Positions 1 to 8,063 of a stretch of 34,198 nucleotides of DNA are shown one piece after another (position 1 is the stretch's first letter; each line of letters starts with the position of its first letter). Source of the stretch: DATKMS01 sp041497995 (GTDB taxonomy: Bacteria; Desulfobacterota; Binatia; HRBIN30). The DNA lies in the NCBI GenBank assembly GCA_041497995.1, contig JBGQHM010000020.1, forward strand, positions 1 to 34,198. Direction: 5' to 3'. Below the pieces are notes generated by a model. That model saw only the letters and a program-made list of their open reading frames with translations, was not told the origin of the DNA and did no database searches. Both the position numbers and the translations under genes were made by a program.

Positions 1-759
1 AGGCGAACCAACCCCGTGCTCATCCATGAGCATCATGTGGTTGCGGGTCGCATAGTATAAGCTCAGTGCCGATTGCGTCCCGCCGCTCGATCCCTTCCCC
101 TTGTGGTGGACGCGTGCCAGCGGTGCCAAGTGAACACCGAAGCCAATCTTGCGGGCGCGTAGACAGAGATCGATGTCTTCAAGGTACGAAAAGTAGCGCT
201 CATCGAATCCTCCAAGCCGTTCGCAGAGCGCACGCCTCAGCAGCATGGCACCGCCGCTGACCGCTGCCACGTCGGTGACGCGATCGTACTGCCCGTGGTC
301 GTCTTCGCCGAAGCCGGCTTCAAACAGCCGACCCCAGCGCAGGTCCACACGCAGGCCCGCCGCCTCGAGCCGACCGGGGCGGTCCATCTGCAGCAGCAGG
401 GCACCAACGACGCCGACTGACGGCTCCGCCTCGGCGACACGGACCATCTCGCTCAGTGCCTCGGGCTCAACGGCTGCGTCGTTGTTCAACAGCAACACGT
501 AGTCCGCGCCTGCCTCGATGGCGTGTTGAATGCCGAGGTTCGCACCGCCGGCGAAGCCGCGGTTGCTCTCGGTCTGCAGATAGTGCGCGCCAGGCAGGAG
601 CGCATTCAGCTCGGTCGGGGAAAATTCGTGGCAGCCATTGTCGATCAGAATCACGGAACAATTGGAATACGAGACTGCCGCCAGCGAGCGGAGGCAGGCC
701 AGGGTGTCGCTGCGCCCGTGCCAGTTGAGGACGACGATACCAACGTGCGAAGGACCCAT
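1..759 (-). CDS. Family 2 glycosyltransferase (rhamnosyltransferase-like), 3' end outside the window
   Basis: The leftward frame is open from an ATG at 759 to the window edge (253 codons), so the C-terminus is missing. The N-terminus reads VGIVVLNWHGRSDTLACLRS, the nucleotide-sugar-binding start of GT-A fold GT2 enzymes. It is followed by the 'ESNRGFAGGANLGI' segment, the DxD-like metal site 'LLLNNDAAVEPEAL', and the acceptor-side block 'VSGGAMLLRR ... LGGFDERYFSYLEDIDLCLR'. These are typical of WbbL-type rhamnosyltransferases that build lipopolysaccharide or exopolysaccharide at the cytoplasmic membrane face. Donor and acceptor cannot be read from sequence. It is divergent from the SGNH hydrolase at 957. 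No strong ribosome-binding site precedes the ATG; an in-frame GTG lies two codons upstream. Confidence 0.9.
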   Translation of the reverse strand, partial: MGPSHVGIVVLNWHGRSDTLACLRSLAAVSYSNCSVILIDNGCHEFSPTELNALLPGAHYLQTESNRGFAGGANLGIQHAIEAGADYVLLLNNDAAVEPEALSEMVRVAEAEPSVGVVGALLLQMDRPGRLEAAGLRVDLRWGRLFEAGFGEDDHGQYDRVTDVAAVSGGAMLLRRALCERLGGFDERYFSYLEDIDLCLRARKIGFGVHLAPLARVHHKGKGSSGGTQSALSLYYATRNHMMLMDEHGVGSP

Positions 760-849
760 GGTCACTCGGTCATCACGTGGCGCACAGTGGTTTTCACTAG
801 CAGAACCTAGCCCACGAAGACCAGGGACAAGGCGGCTTCCACGATTCAC

Positions 850-880
850 GTTGACACGCGTCAACCGCTTCATCTACCGT
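850..880 (+). promoter_or_regulatory. Possible divergent promoter/operator palindrome
   Basis: GTTGAC-ACGC-GTCAAC at 850-865 is a perfect 6-bp inverted repeat. Its rightward half contains a consensus -35 (TTGACA, 851-856), followed after 18 bp by a weak -10 (TACCGT, 875-880). The mirror half gives TTGACG toward the glycosyltransferase. It sits in the roughly 200-bp gap between the two divergent genes. It could be a shared operator or simply a promoter with a fortuitous palindrome. Confidence 0.3.
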
Positions 881-956
881 TGTTGTAAGTATGACCATTC
901 TTGGACGCGCCGGGCGTGCGTCCAAAATCCGCCATTCCCTATGCGCCTCAATACGG

Positions 957-2069
957 ATGCAGCTACTCAAGTATCTCATGGCTAGCCTCCTTGGCGTCGC
1001 GGCTGGCTGTCTGCTGGTCGAAATTGGAGCACGCTTGGGACGCAGTGTACTGCCGCAGACTTGGCAGAGCTTGCCAGCCCTGTACCAGGGAGCACCCGCA
1101 CTGAATGATCTCTACCTCTATGATGACCGGCTCAAGTTCAAGCTGAGACCGGATCTGCAGTCGTTGCTCTTTGCGCCGTTCGGAGCCGATTCAGGTTTCA
1201 CGATCAGTACACTCTCGCTGGGTTTCATGGACATCGGCTTTCGAACACGCCCGGTTCCGAACGGGCCGATCAATGTTGCGATCGGCGACAGTCTGACCTT
1301 CTGTTGGACTCCCGAGGAAGACTGCTGGGTGCACCGCTTGGCACAGATGAGCAACGAGGCCTTCGTCAATTTGGGCGTGCCCGGGTATGGCGGGCTGCAG
1401 GAATCTCAGATCCTTGAAGACTACGCTCTTGCCCTCCATCCGCAGCGCATAGTCTGGGCGTTCTACGTGAATGATCTCTGGGACAACGCTCGTCCAGATG
1501 CAGTGGTGACTGTGGACCAATGGACGTGGCTGGAGCGTCGCAGCATTGTGTTCGGTGCCCTCCGACGGCTCTTCGATCGTCCGATGTCTGGCGACACTTC
1601 CGGCAATAGCCACCTCTGGGTGACGAACGTCGGTGCGAGCCACAAGACGTTCTATGACGCCTCCGTTATTTCACACTGGCTGTCGGACGAGGCGCTTGAG
1701 CAGGGGTGGATGGTACAACGCGAGGCGGTGATACGTGCCAAGCGGCTCACAGATGCCGCGGGTGTTCCGCTCTTGATCGTTCTCATTCCGTATCGAGAGC
1801 AGATCTATTTCGATGAGTATCGGCAGTTCGCGCCCGAGATGACCGCTGAGCGCATCGGCCGACCGTACCAGTTGATGCGGGATCTGTGTGCACAGCGAGG
1901 AATCGACGTGCTGGACCTGTTCGACACTTTCGTTGCCCACCGCTCGGAGCAATTCACGCATCACGTGGACGCGCACTTCAACGCATTGGGCAACACGATC
2001 ATGGCCACAGCAATCCTGCAGCATCTCGCCCAGCATCGGTCTCCAGCCCTGGGAGCGGCATCGCGGTAG
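957..2069 (+). CDS. Membrane-anchored SGNH/GDSL-family hydrolase or acyltransferase
   Basis: About 370 residues from the ATG at 957. The N-terminus (MQLLKYLMASLLGVAAGCLL) is one hydrophobic segment, so the rest probably lies outside the membrane. All four SGNH blocks are visible: 'IGDSLTF' with nucleophile Ser about residue 112, 'NLGVPGYGG' (oxyanion Gly), 'YVNDLWDN' (Asn about 172), and 'DAHFNALGN' with Asp 338 and His 340. The family includes esterases and the O-acetyltransferases of exopolysaccharide pathways. Next to a glycosyltransferase, a role in sugar acylation or deacylation is plausible but inferred. The frame stays open to 891, but the hydrophobic start fits 957 better; no clear ribosome-binding site is seen at either. 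Confidence 0.8.
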   Translation: MQLLKYLMASLLGVAAGCLLVEIGARLGRSVLPQTWQSLPALYQGAPALNDLYLYDDRLKFKLRPDLQSLLFAPFGADSGFTISTLSLGFMDIGFRTRPVPNGPINVAIGDSLTFCWTPEEDCWVHRLAQMSNEAFVNLGVPGYGGLQESQILEDYALALHPQRIVWAFYVNDLWDNARPDAVVTVDQWTWLERRSIVFGALRRLFDRPMSGDTSGNSHLWVTNVGASHKTFYDASVISHWLSDEALEQGWMVQREAVIRAKRLTDAAGVPLLIVLIPYREQIYFDEYRQFAPEMTAERIGRPYQLMRDLCAQRGIDVLDLFDTFVAHRSEQFTHHVDAHFNALGNTIMATAILQHLAQHRSPALGAASR

Positions 2070-2167
2070 GGTCGCGCCGACTCGATCAGCCGAGGCGACC
2101 GGCCGTCATCTTTCACTGGAATTGGCTTGCCTTACATGGGATGCCTGGCTATCGCTGGCGAAAGCTG

Positions 2168-4306
2168 ATGGAGCAAGACCGACAGTCGGACAGGACCCAC
2201 GGCAAGGCGCCGCCGTGGATCGGCGCCCTCATCGCCGCGTTCGTGGTGGCCTGGATGTGTCCCGCGCCGGCAGCGGCGTACGTCGGGCCGGGAGCTGGTT
2301 TCGCGTTCGTGGGGGCGTTCTTTGTCCTCCTCTGGGCCCTGCTGCTCGCGTTGTTTACGCTCGTGTCCTATCCCTTTCGGCTTCTAGTGCGGCTGTTTCG
2401 CCGGCGCCGTTTACCGGCTGGCGCGCCACGCCGCGTGGTCGTCATTGGTCTCGACGGCATGGATCCGAAGCTCACCGAGCGCTGGATGGCGGCGGGCAAG
2501 CTGCCTCACTTCACCGCGCTGGCGGCGGAGGGAGCATTTCGCCGTCTCAGCACCACTCATCCGCCGTTGTCGCCGGTGGCGTGGTCATCGTTCATGACCG
2601 GTGTGCATCCGGCGCGACACGGTATCTTCGATTTTCTGGCGCGCGACGCGCGCAGCTACCTTCCGTTTTTGTCCTCGTCCGCTATCGAACCGGCGCGCCG
2701 GAGCCTGAGCATCGGGAAGTTTCAAGTGCCGCTCGGGCGACCGCAGTTGCGGCTCTTTCGTAAGGCGCCGCCCTTCTGGAAGATCCTCGGCGATCACGGT
2801 GTCTTCTCATCCGTGCTGCGGGTGCCGGTGACCTTTCCGCCGGAACGCTTTCACGGCACGTGCCTCTCCGGGATGAGTGTACCCGATCTGCGCGGCACGC
2901 AGGGGAGCTTCACATTCTTCACCGAAGGCGGCGGCGATGGCGAGCACACTGGCGGTATGCGGGTGCCGCTGACACGCACCGGCAACCGGCTACACGGCTC
3001 CATACCCGGGCCGGAGCATCCGCTGCACCGCGGACAATCGATGCAGCTGCCCATCGAGGTGGAGATCGGAGCCTCGGGCACGATCGAGTTGCGCGCCGGT
3101 ACGGAACGGCTGACCTTGCAGCCGGGTGTCTACTCCGACTGGATCCCATTGGTGTTCGATGCCGGCTTCGCCATCAAGCCGCGCGGCATCGCCCGCTTCC
3201 GCATCGTTAGCACCGAGCCGTCGTTCGGCCTCTACATGACCCCTATCAACATCGATCCGGAGCACCCTGCCCTGCCCATCTCTCATCCGCGTGCCTATGG
3301 AACGTACCTCGCCAAGCTGCTCGGTCGCTTCGCAACCCTCGGGCTGGCGGAGGACACCTGGGCGCTGAACGAACGCGTCCTCGACGAGGACGGATTCCTG
3401 GAGCAAGCCTACCTGATTCACGCCGAGCGCGAAGAGCAGCTCTTTGACGCGTTGGACAAGACACCGTCGGGTGTCGTGGTGTGCGTGTTTGACGCCACCG
3501 ACCGGGTACAGCATATGTTCTATCGCTACACCGATCCCGATCCGCGGGCACCGCGGCCCGGTGACGTGGCCCGCTATGCACGCGTCATTGAAGACCTCTA
3601 CGTGCGCATGGACACGCTCCTCGGTCGTGTGCGCGCTCAGCTCGATGGTGACACCTTGCTCTTTGTGTTGTCCGATCACGGCTTCGCGTCGTTCCGCCGC
3701 TGCGTCGACCTCAACGCCTGGTTGCGGCAAGAAGGCTATCTGACGCTGAAGGACGGCGCGACGGGTACCGCCGAGTACCTGCGCGACGTGGATTGGTCGC
3801 GTACGCAGGCGTACGCCGTCGGCCTCGCGGGCCTCTATCTGAACCTGCGCGGCCGAGAATCCCAGGGCATCGTCGCTGCGGGAGCTACAGCCGACGGTCT
3901 CAAGCGCGAGATCGCAGCGAAGCTGCTGACGCTGCACGATGCCGACGGCGATCGGCCCGTGGTGCGCGACGCGGTCGATGTCGCGCAGCGCTACAGTGGG
4001 CCATACTGTGATGAGGCTCCTGACCTCATTGTCGGCTACGCCGACGGGTACCGAGTGTCGTGGGACGCCGCCGTCGGCAAGGTCACCGACACTGTCCTGA
4101 CGGACAACGCCAAGAGCTGGAGCGGCGACCATTGCGTCGATCCCGAGCTGGTGCCCGGCATCTTGTTCTGTAACCGGCCGATGCGCGCAGCGACGCCTTC
4201 GATCGTCGACATCGCCCCGAGCCTGCTCGAAGTGTACGGCATCCGGCCACCAGCTCACATGGAGGGGCGCTCGTTGGGAATCCAGCCGGTGACAGCAACC
4301 TCATGA
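2168..4306 (+). CDS. Alkaline-phosphatase-superfamily phosphodiesterase, membrane-anchored (paralogue 1)
   Basis: 712 residues from the ATG at 2168; the frame is open further upstream but overlaps the SGNH gene (in-frame ATG at 2141 is an alternative). Residues about 17-37 and 44-75 are hydrophobic and followed by an arginine cluster, suggesting anchoring near the membrane. The catalytic part matches type I phosphodiesterase/nucleotide pyrophosphatase (PF01663-like): 'VVVIGLDGMDP' (metal Asp about 96), 'PPLSPVAWSSFMTG' (Ser about 135 in the nucleophile position), 'HGIFDFLARD', 'FDATDRVQHMF', 'VLSDHGF', 'SGDHC' and the closing 'DIAPSLLEVYGI'. Substrate unknown. The stop overlaps the next start by ATGA, so the two paralogues are probably translationally coupled. 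Confidence 0.85.
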   Translation: MEQDRQSDRTHGKAPPWIGALIAAFVVAWMCPAPAAAYVGPGAGFAFVGAFFVLLWALLLALFTLVSYPFRLLVRLFRRRRLPAGAPRRVVVIGLDGMDPKLTERWMAAGKLPHFTALAAEGAFRRLSTTHPPLSPVAWSSFMTGVHPARHGIFDFLARDARSYLPFLSSSAIEPARRSLSIGKFQVPLGRPQLRLFRKAPPFWKILGDHGVFSSVLRVPVTFPPERFHGTCLSGMSVPDLRGTQGSFTFFTEGGGDGEHTGGMRVPLTRTGNRLHGSIPGPEHPLHRGQSMQLPIEVEIGASGTIELRAGTERLTLQPGVYSDWIPLVFDAGFAIKPRGIARFRIVSTEPSFGLYMTPINIDPEHPALPISHPRAYGTYLAKLLGRFATLGLAEDTWALNERVLDEDGFLEQAYLIHAEREEQLFDALDKTPSGVVVCVFDATDRVQHMFYRYTDPDPRAPRPGDVARYARVIEDLYVRMDTLLGRVRAQLDGDTLLFVLSDHGFASFRRCVDLNAWLRQEGYLTLKDGATGTAEYLRDVDWSRTQAYAVGLAGLYLNLRGRESQGIVAAGATADGLKREIAAKLLTLHDADGDRPVVRDAVDVAQRYSGPYCDEAPDLIVGYADGYRVSWDAAVGKVTDTVLTDNAKSWSGDHCVDPELVPGILFCNRPMRAATPSIVDIAPSLLEVYGIRPPAHMEGRSLGIQPVTATS

Positions 4307-6291
4307 CGGATCACGGCGCCGTACGCCGACGACTACGGTGCCGCCTGGCGGCCCTGCTGCTCAGCGCGCTCCTCGCTGCCGACTGCAGCCGGCCGGCGCC
4401 GGCGACGCAACACCGCGTGCTCGTGCTCGGCTTCGACGGTCTCGATCCCAATCTACTCGACCGCTTCATGGCGGAGGGGGTGCTACCGAGCTTTGCGCGT
4501 CTCGCACGAGAAGGCAGCTATCGGCGGCTCGCCACCACCATTCCGCCACAGAGCCCCGTCGCGTGGTCGACCTTCATCACCGGGCTAGACCCGGGAGGCC
4601 ACGGCATCTTCGACTTCGTGCACCGCGATCCGGCGCCGCCAGGCGGTGGCGCCGTCGAGCCCTTCCTGTCCACTTCGCGCGTCGGCGAGGACGAGTTCCG
4701 TGTGCCGCTCGGTGGCTATGCCCTACCGTTGCGCGCCGGCAAGGTCGAGCTGCTGCGCCATGGCAAAGCCTTCTGGAACACGCTGGTAGCGCACGGCGTG
4801 CCCGCGACCATGGTGAAAATTCCGGCGAACTTTCCGCCGGAGCCGAGTACAGCGCAGACGCTGTCCGACATGGGGACACCGGACATCCGGGGGACGTATG
4901 GGACGTTCTCCTTCTACACCACCGATCCCGCCGAGGAGGGACGCAGTGTTTCCGGAGGCATCTTCCACCACGTCGATTTGGTCGACGGCCATGTACACGG
5001 AGCGCTGCCCGGGCCGACCAACCCGTTTCGCAGAGAGGATCAACGGGCCGTCTGCCCCTTCGACGTCTATCTCGATCCGCAGCATGACGCGGTGAAGATC
5101 GAAGTGGATGGAGAGGAATTGCTCCTCCAACGCGGTGAGTGGAGCGGGTGGGTTCCCGTACGCTTTCCGTTACTGACCGGCGTCGCCACGGTGCGCGGCG
5201 AGGTACGGTTCCAGTTGCAGGCGGTGCACCCCCACCTGCGGCTCTTCACGACGCCGGTCAATATGTCGCCGGCCGATCCCGCCTTGCCGATCTCCACGCC
5301 GCCCGAGTTCGCACGCCAGCTGTATGACGACCTTGGGCTCTTCTACACGCAAGGGTTGCCGGAGAGCACCGCCGCACTAACGGCCGACGCCCTCAACGAC
5401 GCACAGTGGCTCGCACAAGCCAACGACATCTATGGCGAGCGCCGCCGCCTGTTCGAACGCCAGCTACAACGCTTTCGCAGCGGGGTGCTGTTCGTCTACT
5501 TCGGCGGCCCCGACCAGGTCTCGCATATGTTCTGGCGCACGCTCGATCACGCCGACAACCCGTATCGCCATGCCATCCGCGACACCTACGTCCAGGTGGA
5601 TACCGTGCTCGGCCAAGCCCTCGCCACTGTGGACGCCAACACAACGCTCATCGTGATGTCCGACCACGGCTTCGCACCGTGGACGCGTGCGGCCGATCTG
5701 AACGGCTGGCTGCGCTCGCAAGGCTATCTGACTTTGCAGCCGGGCGTGGCGCAGGGCCGCGAGCTGTTTGCGGACGCCGATTGGCCGCGCACGCGGGCCT
5801 ACGCGCTCGGTCTCAACGGCGTGTACCTCAACCTGGCTGGCCGTGAGCGCTTCGGTAGCGTGCCGGTGCAAGACCGTGAGCGGCTGCAAGCAGAGATCGC
5901 CGCCCGTCTGCTGGAGTGGCGCGATCCGCAGAATGGCGCTTCCGTCGTTGCCCGCGTCTACCGTCCCGAGGATGTCTACAGCGCCGCGCATCGCGAGCTG
6001 GCGCCCGATCTGATCGTTGGGTACGCACGCGGCTACCGCATCTCCAATGAATCCGCACTCGGCGCCGCCGGTGACAAGATCCTCGAAGACAATCACCGCA
6101 AGTGGAGTGGAGATCACTGCATGGCGGCGGACGAGGTGCCGGGCGTCCTGCTGTCGAACCGCCTCATCGCGTCGGGCGATGTCGGTCTGGTGGATATCGC
6201 GCCAACCGTCTTGGGCGAGTTCGGCATCGTGCCCCCCACGGAGATGGTCGGCAAGTCGTTCCTCGGCGCGGCCGCCTCGCGCCGACAGTGA
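4303..6291 (+). CDS. Alkaline-phosphatase-superfamily phosphodiesterase, exported (paralogue 2)
   Basis: 662 residues. An arginine-rich N-terminus and hydrophobic stretch (residues 15-26) form a signal peptide ending near Cys28. The lipobox is imperfect (Asp at -1), so lipidation is uncertain. The catalytic set mirrors the upstream paralogue: 'LVLGFDGLDP' (Asp 45), 'PPQSPVAWSTFITG' (Ser 84), 'GGPDQVSHMFWR', 'VMSDHGF', 'WSGDHC' and 'VDIAPTVLGEFGI'. Both copies keep the metal and nucleophile positions, so this looks like duplication with retained activity, not decay. It starts inside the previous stop (ATGA) and is followed by the small DNA-binding-like gene. The substrate could be a phosphodiester, phosphonate or glycerophosphate ester; sequence does not decide. 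Confidence 0.85.
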   Translation: MTDHGAVRRRLRCRLAALLLSALLAADCSRPAPATQHRVLVLGFDGLDPNLLDRFMAEGVLPSFARLAREGSYRRLATTIPPQSPVAWSTFITGLDPGGHGIFDFVHRDPAPPGGGAVEPFLSTSRVGEDEFRVPLGGYALPLRAGKVELLRHGKAFWNTLVAHGVPATMVKIPANFPPEPSTAQTLSDMGTPDIRGTYGTFSFYTTDPAEEGRSVSGGIFHHVDLVDGHVHGALPGPTNPFRREDQRAVCPFDVYLDPQHDAVKIEVDGEELLLQRGEWSGWVPVRFPLLTGVATVRGEVRFQLQAVHPHLRLFTTPVNMSPADPALPISTPPEFARQLYDDLGLFYTQGLPESTAALTADALNDAQWLAQANDIYGERRRLFERQLQRFRSGVLFVYFGGPDQVSHMFWRTLDHADNPYRHAIRDTYVQVDTVLGQALATVDANTTLIVMSDHGFAPWTRAADLNGWLRSQGYLTLQPGVAQGRELFADADWPRTRAYALGLNGVYLNLAGRERFGSVPVQDRERLQAEIAARLLEWRDPQNGASVVARVYRPEDVYSAAHRELAPDLIVGYARGYRISNESALGAAGDKILEDNHRKWSGDHCMAADEVPGVLLSNRLIASGDVGLVDIAPTVLGEFGIVPPTEMVGKSFLGAAASRRQ

Positions 6292-6347
6292 AGCCCTGGG
6301 GCCGGAACGTTTGCCTCTTGCTCCTCCGCAAGGTAGCTAGATCATCA

Positions 6348-6542
6348 ATGTTCAACTCGAAGAAACTGAGTCTGGATCGAGCCCTGTACGATCGCATCGA
6401 GCGTGTAGCGGCGCAGGCGGGTTACGCGTCGGTGCGGGATTTCGTCGTGCACGTCCTCGAGCAACAGGTGCGGCATTTGGAAGAGGCGAAAGACGAGGAG
6501 ACTATTCGCAAGCGCCTCGAGGGACTCGGCTACATTGACTGA
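6348..6542 (+). CDS. Small ribbon-helix-helix-like protein with C-terminal GLGYID
   Basis: 64 residues starting at the ATG at 6348, with AAGGTAG upstream as a possible ribosome-binding site. The shape is a short beta strand (KKLSLD), a helix (ALYDRIERVAAQAG) and a second helix (SVRDFVVHVLEQQ), as in ribbon-helix-helix (CopG/Arc-type) proteins. An acidic/basic helix (HLEEAKDEETIRKRLEG) and the ending GLGYID follow. RHH proteins dimerise and bind DNA through the strand, so a role in regulating this cluster is possible. It could equally be a structural partner of the enzymes. Its TGA overlaps the next ATG (TGATG), implying coupled translation with the membrane protein. Confidence 0.7.
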   Translation: MFNSKKLSLDRALYDRIERVAAQAGYASVRDFVVHVLEQQVRHLEEAKDEETIRKRLEGLGYID

Positions 6543-7354
6543 TGGCGACGCTGCACCGCCTCATGGCAGCAATATTTGCCGTGTTGCTTGACCCGCTCGC
6601 GACCCTCCCACCGCTCACTGGCCTCACGCTCGTTTCGGTCGCGGCCGGCATCATCCTGCTCGCCGGCATGCGGCTGTGCTCGGATCCGCAGGCGATCCGC
6701 GCAGCCAAGCGCAAGGTACAGGCGCACTTGCTGGCCACGCGTCTCTATCGGCACGAACCGAGTACCGTAGGGCGAAGCCTGGGTGCATTACTCATCGCAC
6801 TCATCCCCTACTTGATGCAGATGCTGCGACCGTTCGTCGTGCTATTGATACCGTTCGGCTTGCTGTTCGCTCACCTCGACGCGCGCTATGCGAGCCGGCC
6901 CCTCCAGCCCGGCGAGCGCACGATCGTGAAGGCGATCGCCGCGCACGGCACCCCGGAGGACTGGCGCTTGGAGGCACCGTCCGGGGTCGCGGTCGATTCG
7001 GTTGCCGTGCGACTGCCGTCACGCCACGAGATCGACTGGCGAGTACGCGCCGAGGCACCGGGTTCGTACAGCCTGACGTTGCTCGCCGGCACCGAGCACG
7101 TACGGAAGAGGATCCAGGTAGGTGGCCTAAGCGGTGCGGTAGCGCAGCGCGCGCAGGCAACCCTGCCAGCGCTGTTCAGTGCACCGACTGAAGCGCCGAT
7201 CGACAGTGGCAGCACTATCGCGGCGATCGAGGTCGAGTATCCGGCGCAACGATTCGTGGTGCTCGGGTGGTCGCTCCATTGGATCGTGATCTTCTTGGTT
7301 GTATCGAGCGTGGTCGCGCTGTTGCTGCGCCACCGCGCCGGGGTAGAATTCTGA
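6542..7354 (+). CDS. Multi-pass membrane protein of unknown function (EMC3/YidC-like layout)
   Basis: 270 residues. Hydrophobic segments lie at about 8-20, 25-43, 90-111 and 240-262. Between segments two and three is a basic stretch (residues 44-89: AIRAAKRKVQAHLLATRLYR). After segment three comes a soluble domain of about 125 residues, predicted beta-rich and external. A basic cytoplasmic coil between a first membrane helix and a long hydrophobic region recalls EMC3/TMCO1/YidC-type membrane-protein insertion factors. This is a resemblance in layout only, not a demonstrated homology. The start overlaps the stop of the small RHH-like gene. I do not recognise a named family with certainty. Confidence 0.65.
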   Translation: MATLHRLMAAIFAVLLDPLATLPPLTGLTLVSVAAGIILLAGMRLCSDPQAIRAAKRKVQAHLLATRLYRHEPSTVGRSLGALLIALIPYLMQMLRPFVVLLIPFGLLFAHLDARYASRPLQPGERTIVKAIAAHGTPEDWRLEAPSGVAVDSVAVRLPSRHEIDWRVRAEAPGSYSLTLLAGTEHVRKRIQVGGLSGAVAQRAQATLPALFSAPTEAPIDSGSTIAAIEVEYPAQRFVVLGWSLHWIVIFLVVSSVVALLLRHRAGVEF

Positions 7355-7470
7355 AGAGCCCGTAGCCGCATCAAGTCCGCCACACCGCACAGAGCAGCCT
7401 TGCGGTCGCGCACGGGGCATGATTCTATGCGGGCGCCACGAACGATCACCACGGAGGGATGAGAAGACCG

Positions 7471-7992
7471 ATGACGACTTGGCCAAAGACAAAAGCCCTT
7501 CTCCTCTGCGCCCTGCTCCCGCTCGCAGGGTGCTTGGTTGAGGATTCCATCACCATCACCAACGACGGGCTCGTCGGTTTCGAATCGACTGTCACAGAGC
7601 CCGATGAGTCGAAAACGATGGAGTTCGCTCAATTTGAGAAGGGCGTTGCCAGCCTGATCGAAGAGTTACGCCAACATAAGTGGACGGTGGAGCAGAAGTG
7701 GACGTCCAAGGAGCGGCCCTACGGGCTCAAGGTCACCGGATCCGGAAAACTCCCCGATGTTGTCGGTACGACCTCCCTCTATACCCTCTCGAAGATCGAC
7801 GACGCCAAGTTCAAGGTCACGTTCCTGCCGCTGGACCATAGCCGCGTGCGCGTTACGTTCGAATCTCCAACCAGCTGGTGGCCCTGGAGCGAGCGCAAAG
7901 AGACTGCGAAGATGCTTGATGCGAATGACCAACCCGTCCAAGAGATCAAGAACGTTTCATCCAAGGACTCCTACACGATCGTTCTCAAGTGA
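7471..7992 (+). CDS. Predicted lipoprotein of unknown function
   Basis: 173 residues from the ATG at 7471. A short basic N-terminus, the hydrophobic core ALLLCALLPLAGC and a canonical lipobox (L-A-G-C) predict lipid attachment at the cysteine. The mature part is polar and beta-rich with paired Lys/Glu (for example 'KWTVEQKWTSKERPYGLKV'); no catalytic motif is evident. Two starts compete: the ATG at 7459 abuts GGAGGG with no spacing, while 7471 lies 12 nt from it and 4 nt from GAGAAG; 7471 is preferred. A gap of about 115 bp separates it from the membrane-protein gene, so it may have its own promoter. Confidence 0.75.
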   Translation: MTTWPKTKALLLCALLPLAGCLVEDSITITNDGLVGFESTVTEPDESKTMEFAQFEKGVASLIEELRQHKWTVEQKWTSKERPYGLKVTGSGKLPDVVGTTSLYTLSKIDDAKFKVTFLPLDHSRVRVTFESPTSWWPWSERKETAKMLDANDQPVQEIKNVSSKDSYTIVLK

Positions 7993-8063
7993 CGCGCTAG
8001 CCGTTGGCCGCACCGTCCCCGCGCCGCAAGCGCTTTGAAGCTCCCTCCTACGCTTCGCCAGCT

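Noticed and set aside
1886..2167. Upstream extension of the first phosphodiesterase
   Set aside because: It overlaps the SGNH catalytic C-terminus in a different frame and adds no signal peptide.
2990..4258. Long antisense frame (about 420 codons) opposite the first phosphodiesterase
   Set aside because: It lacks recognisable motifs, while the + strand carries a complete catalytic set; GC-rich genes commonly leave such open shadow frames.
7355..7470. Promoter TTGCGG-17-TTCTAT before the lipoprotein
   Set aside because: The -10 matches only half of the consensus; too weak to call.
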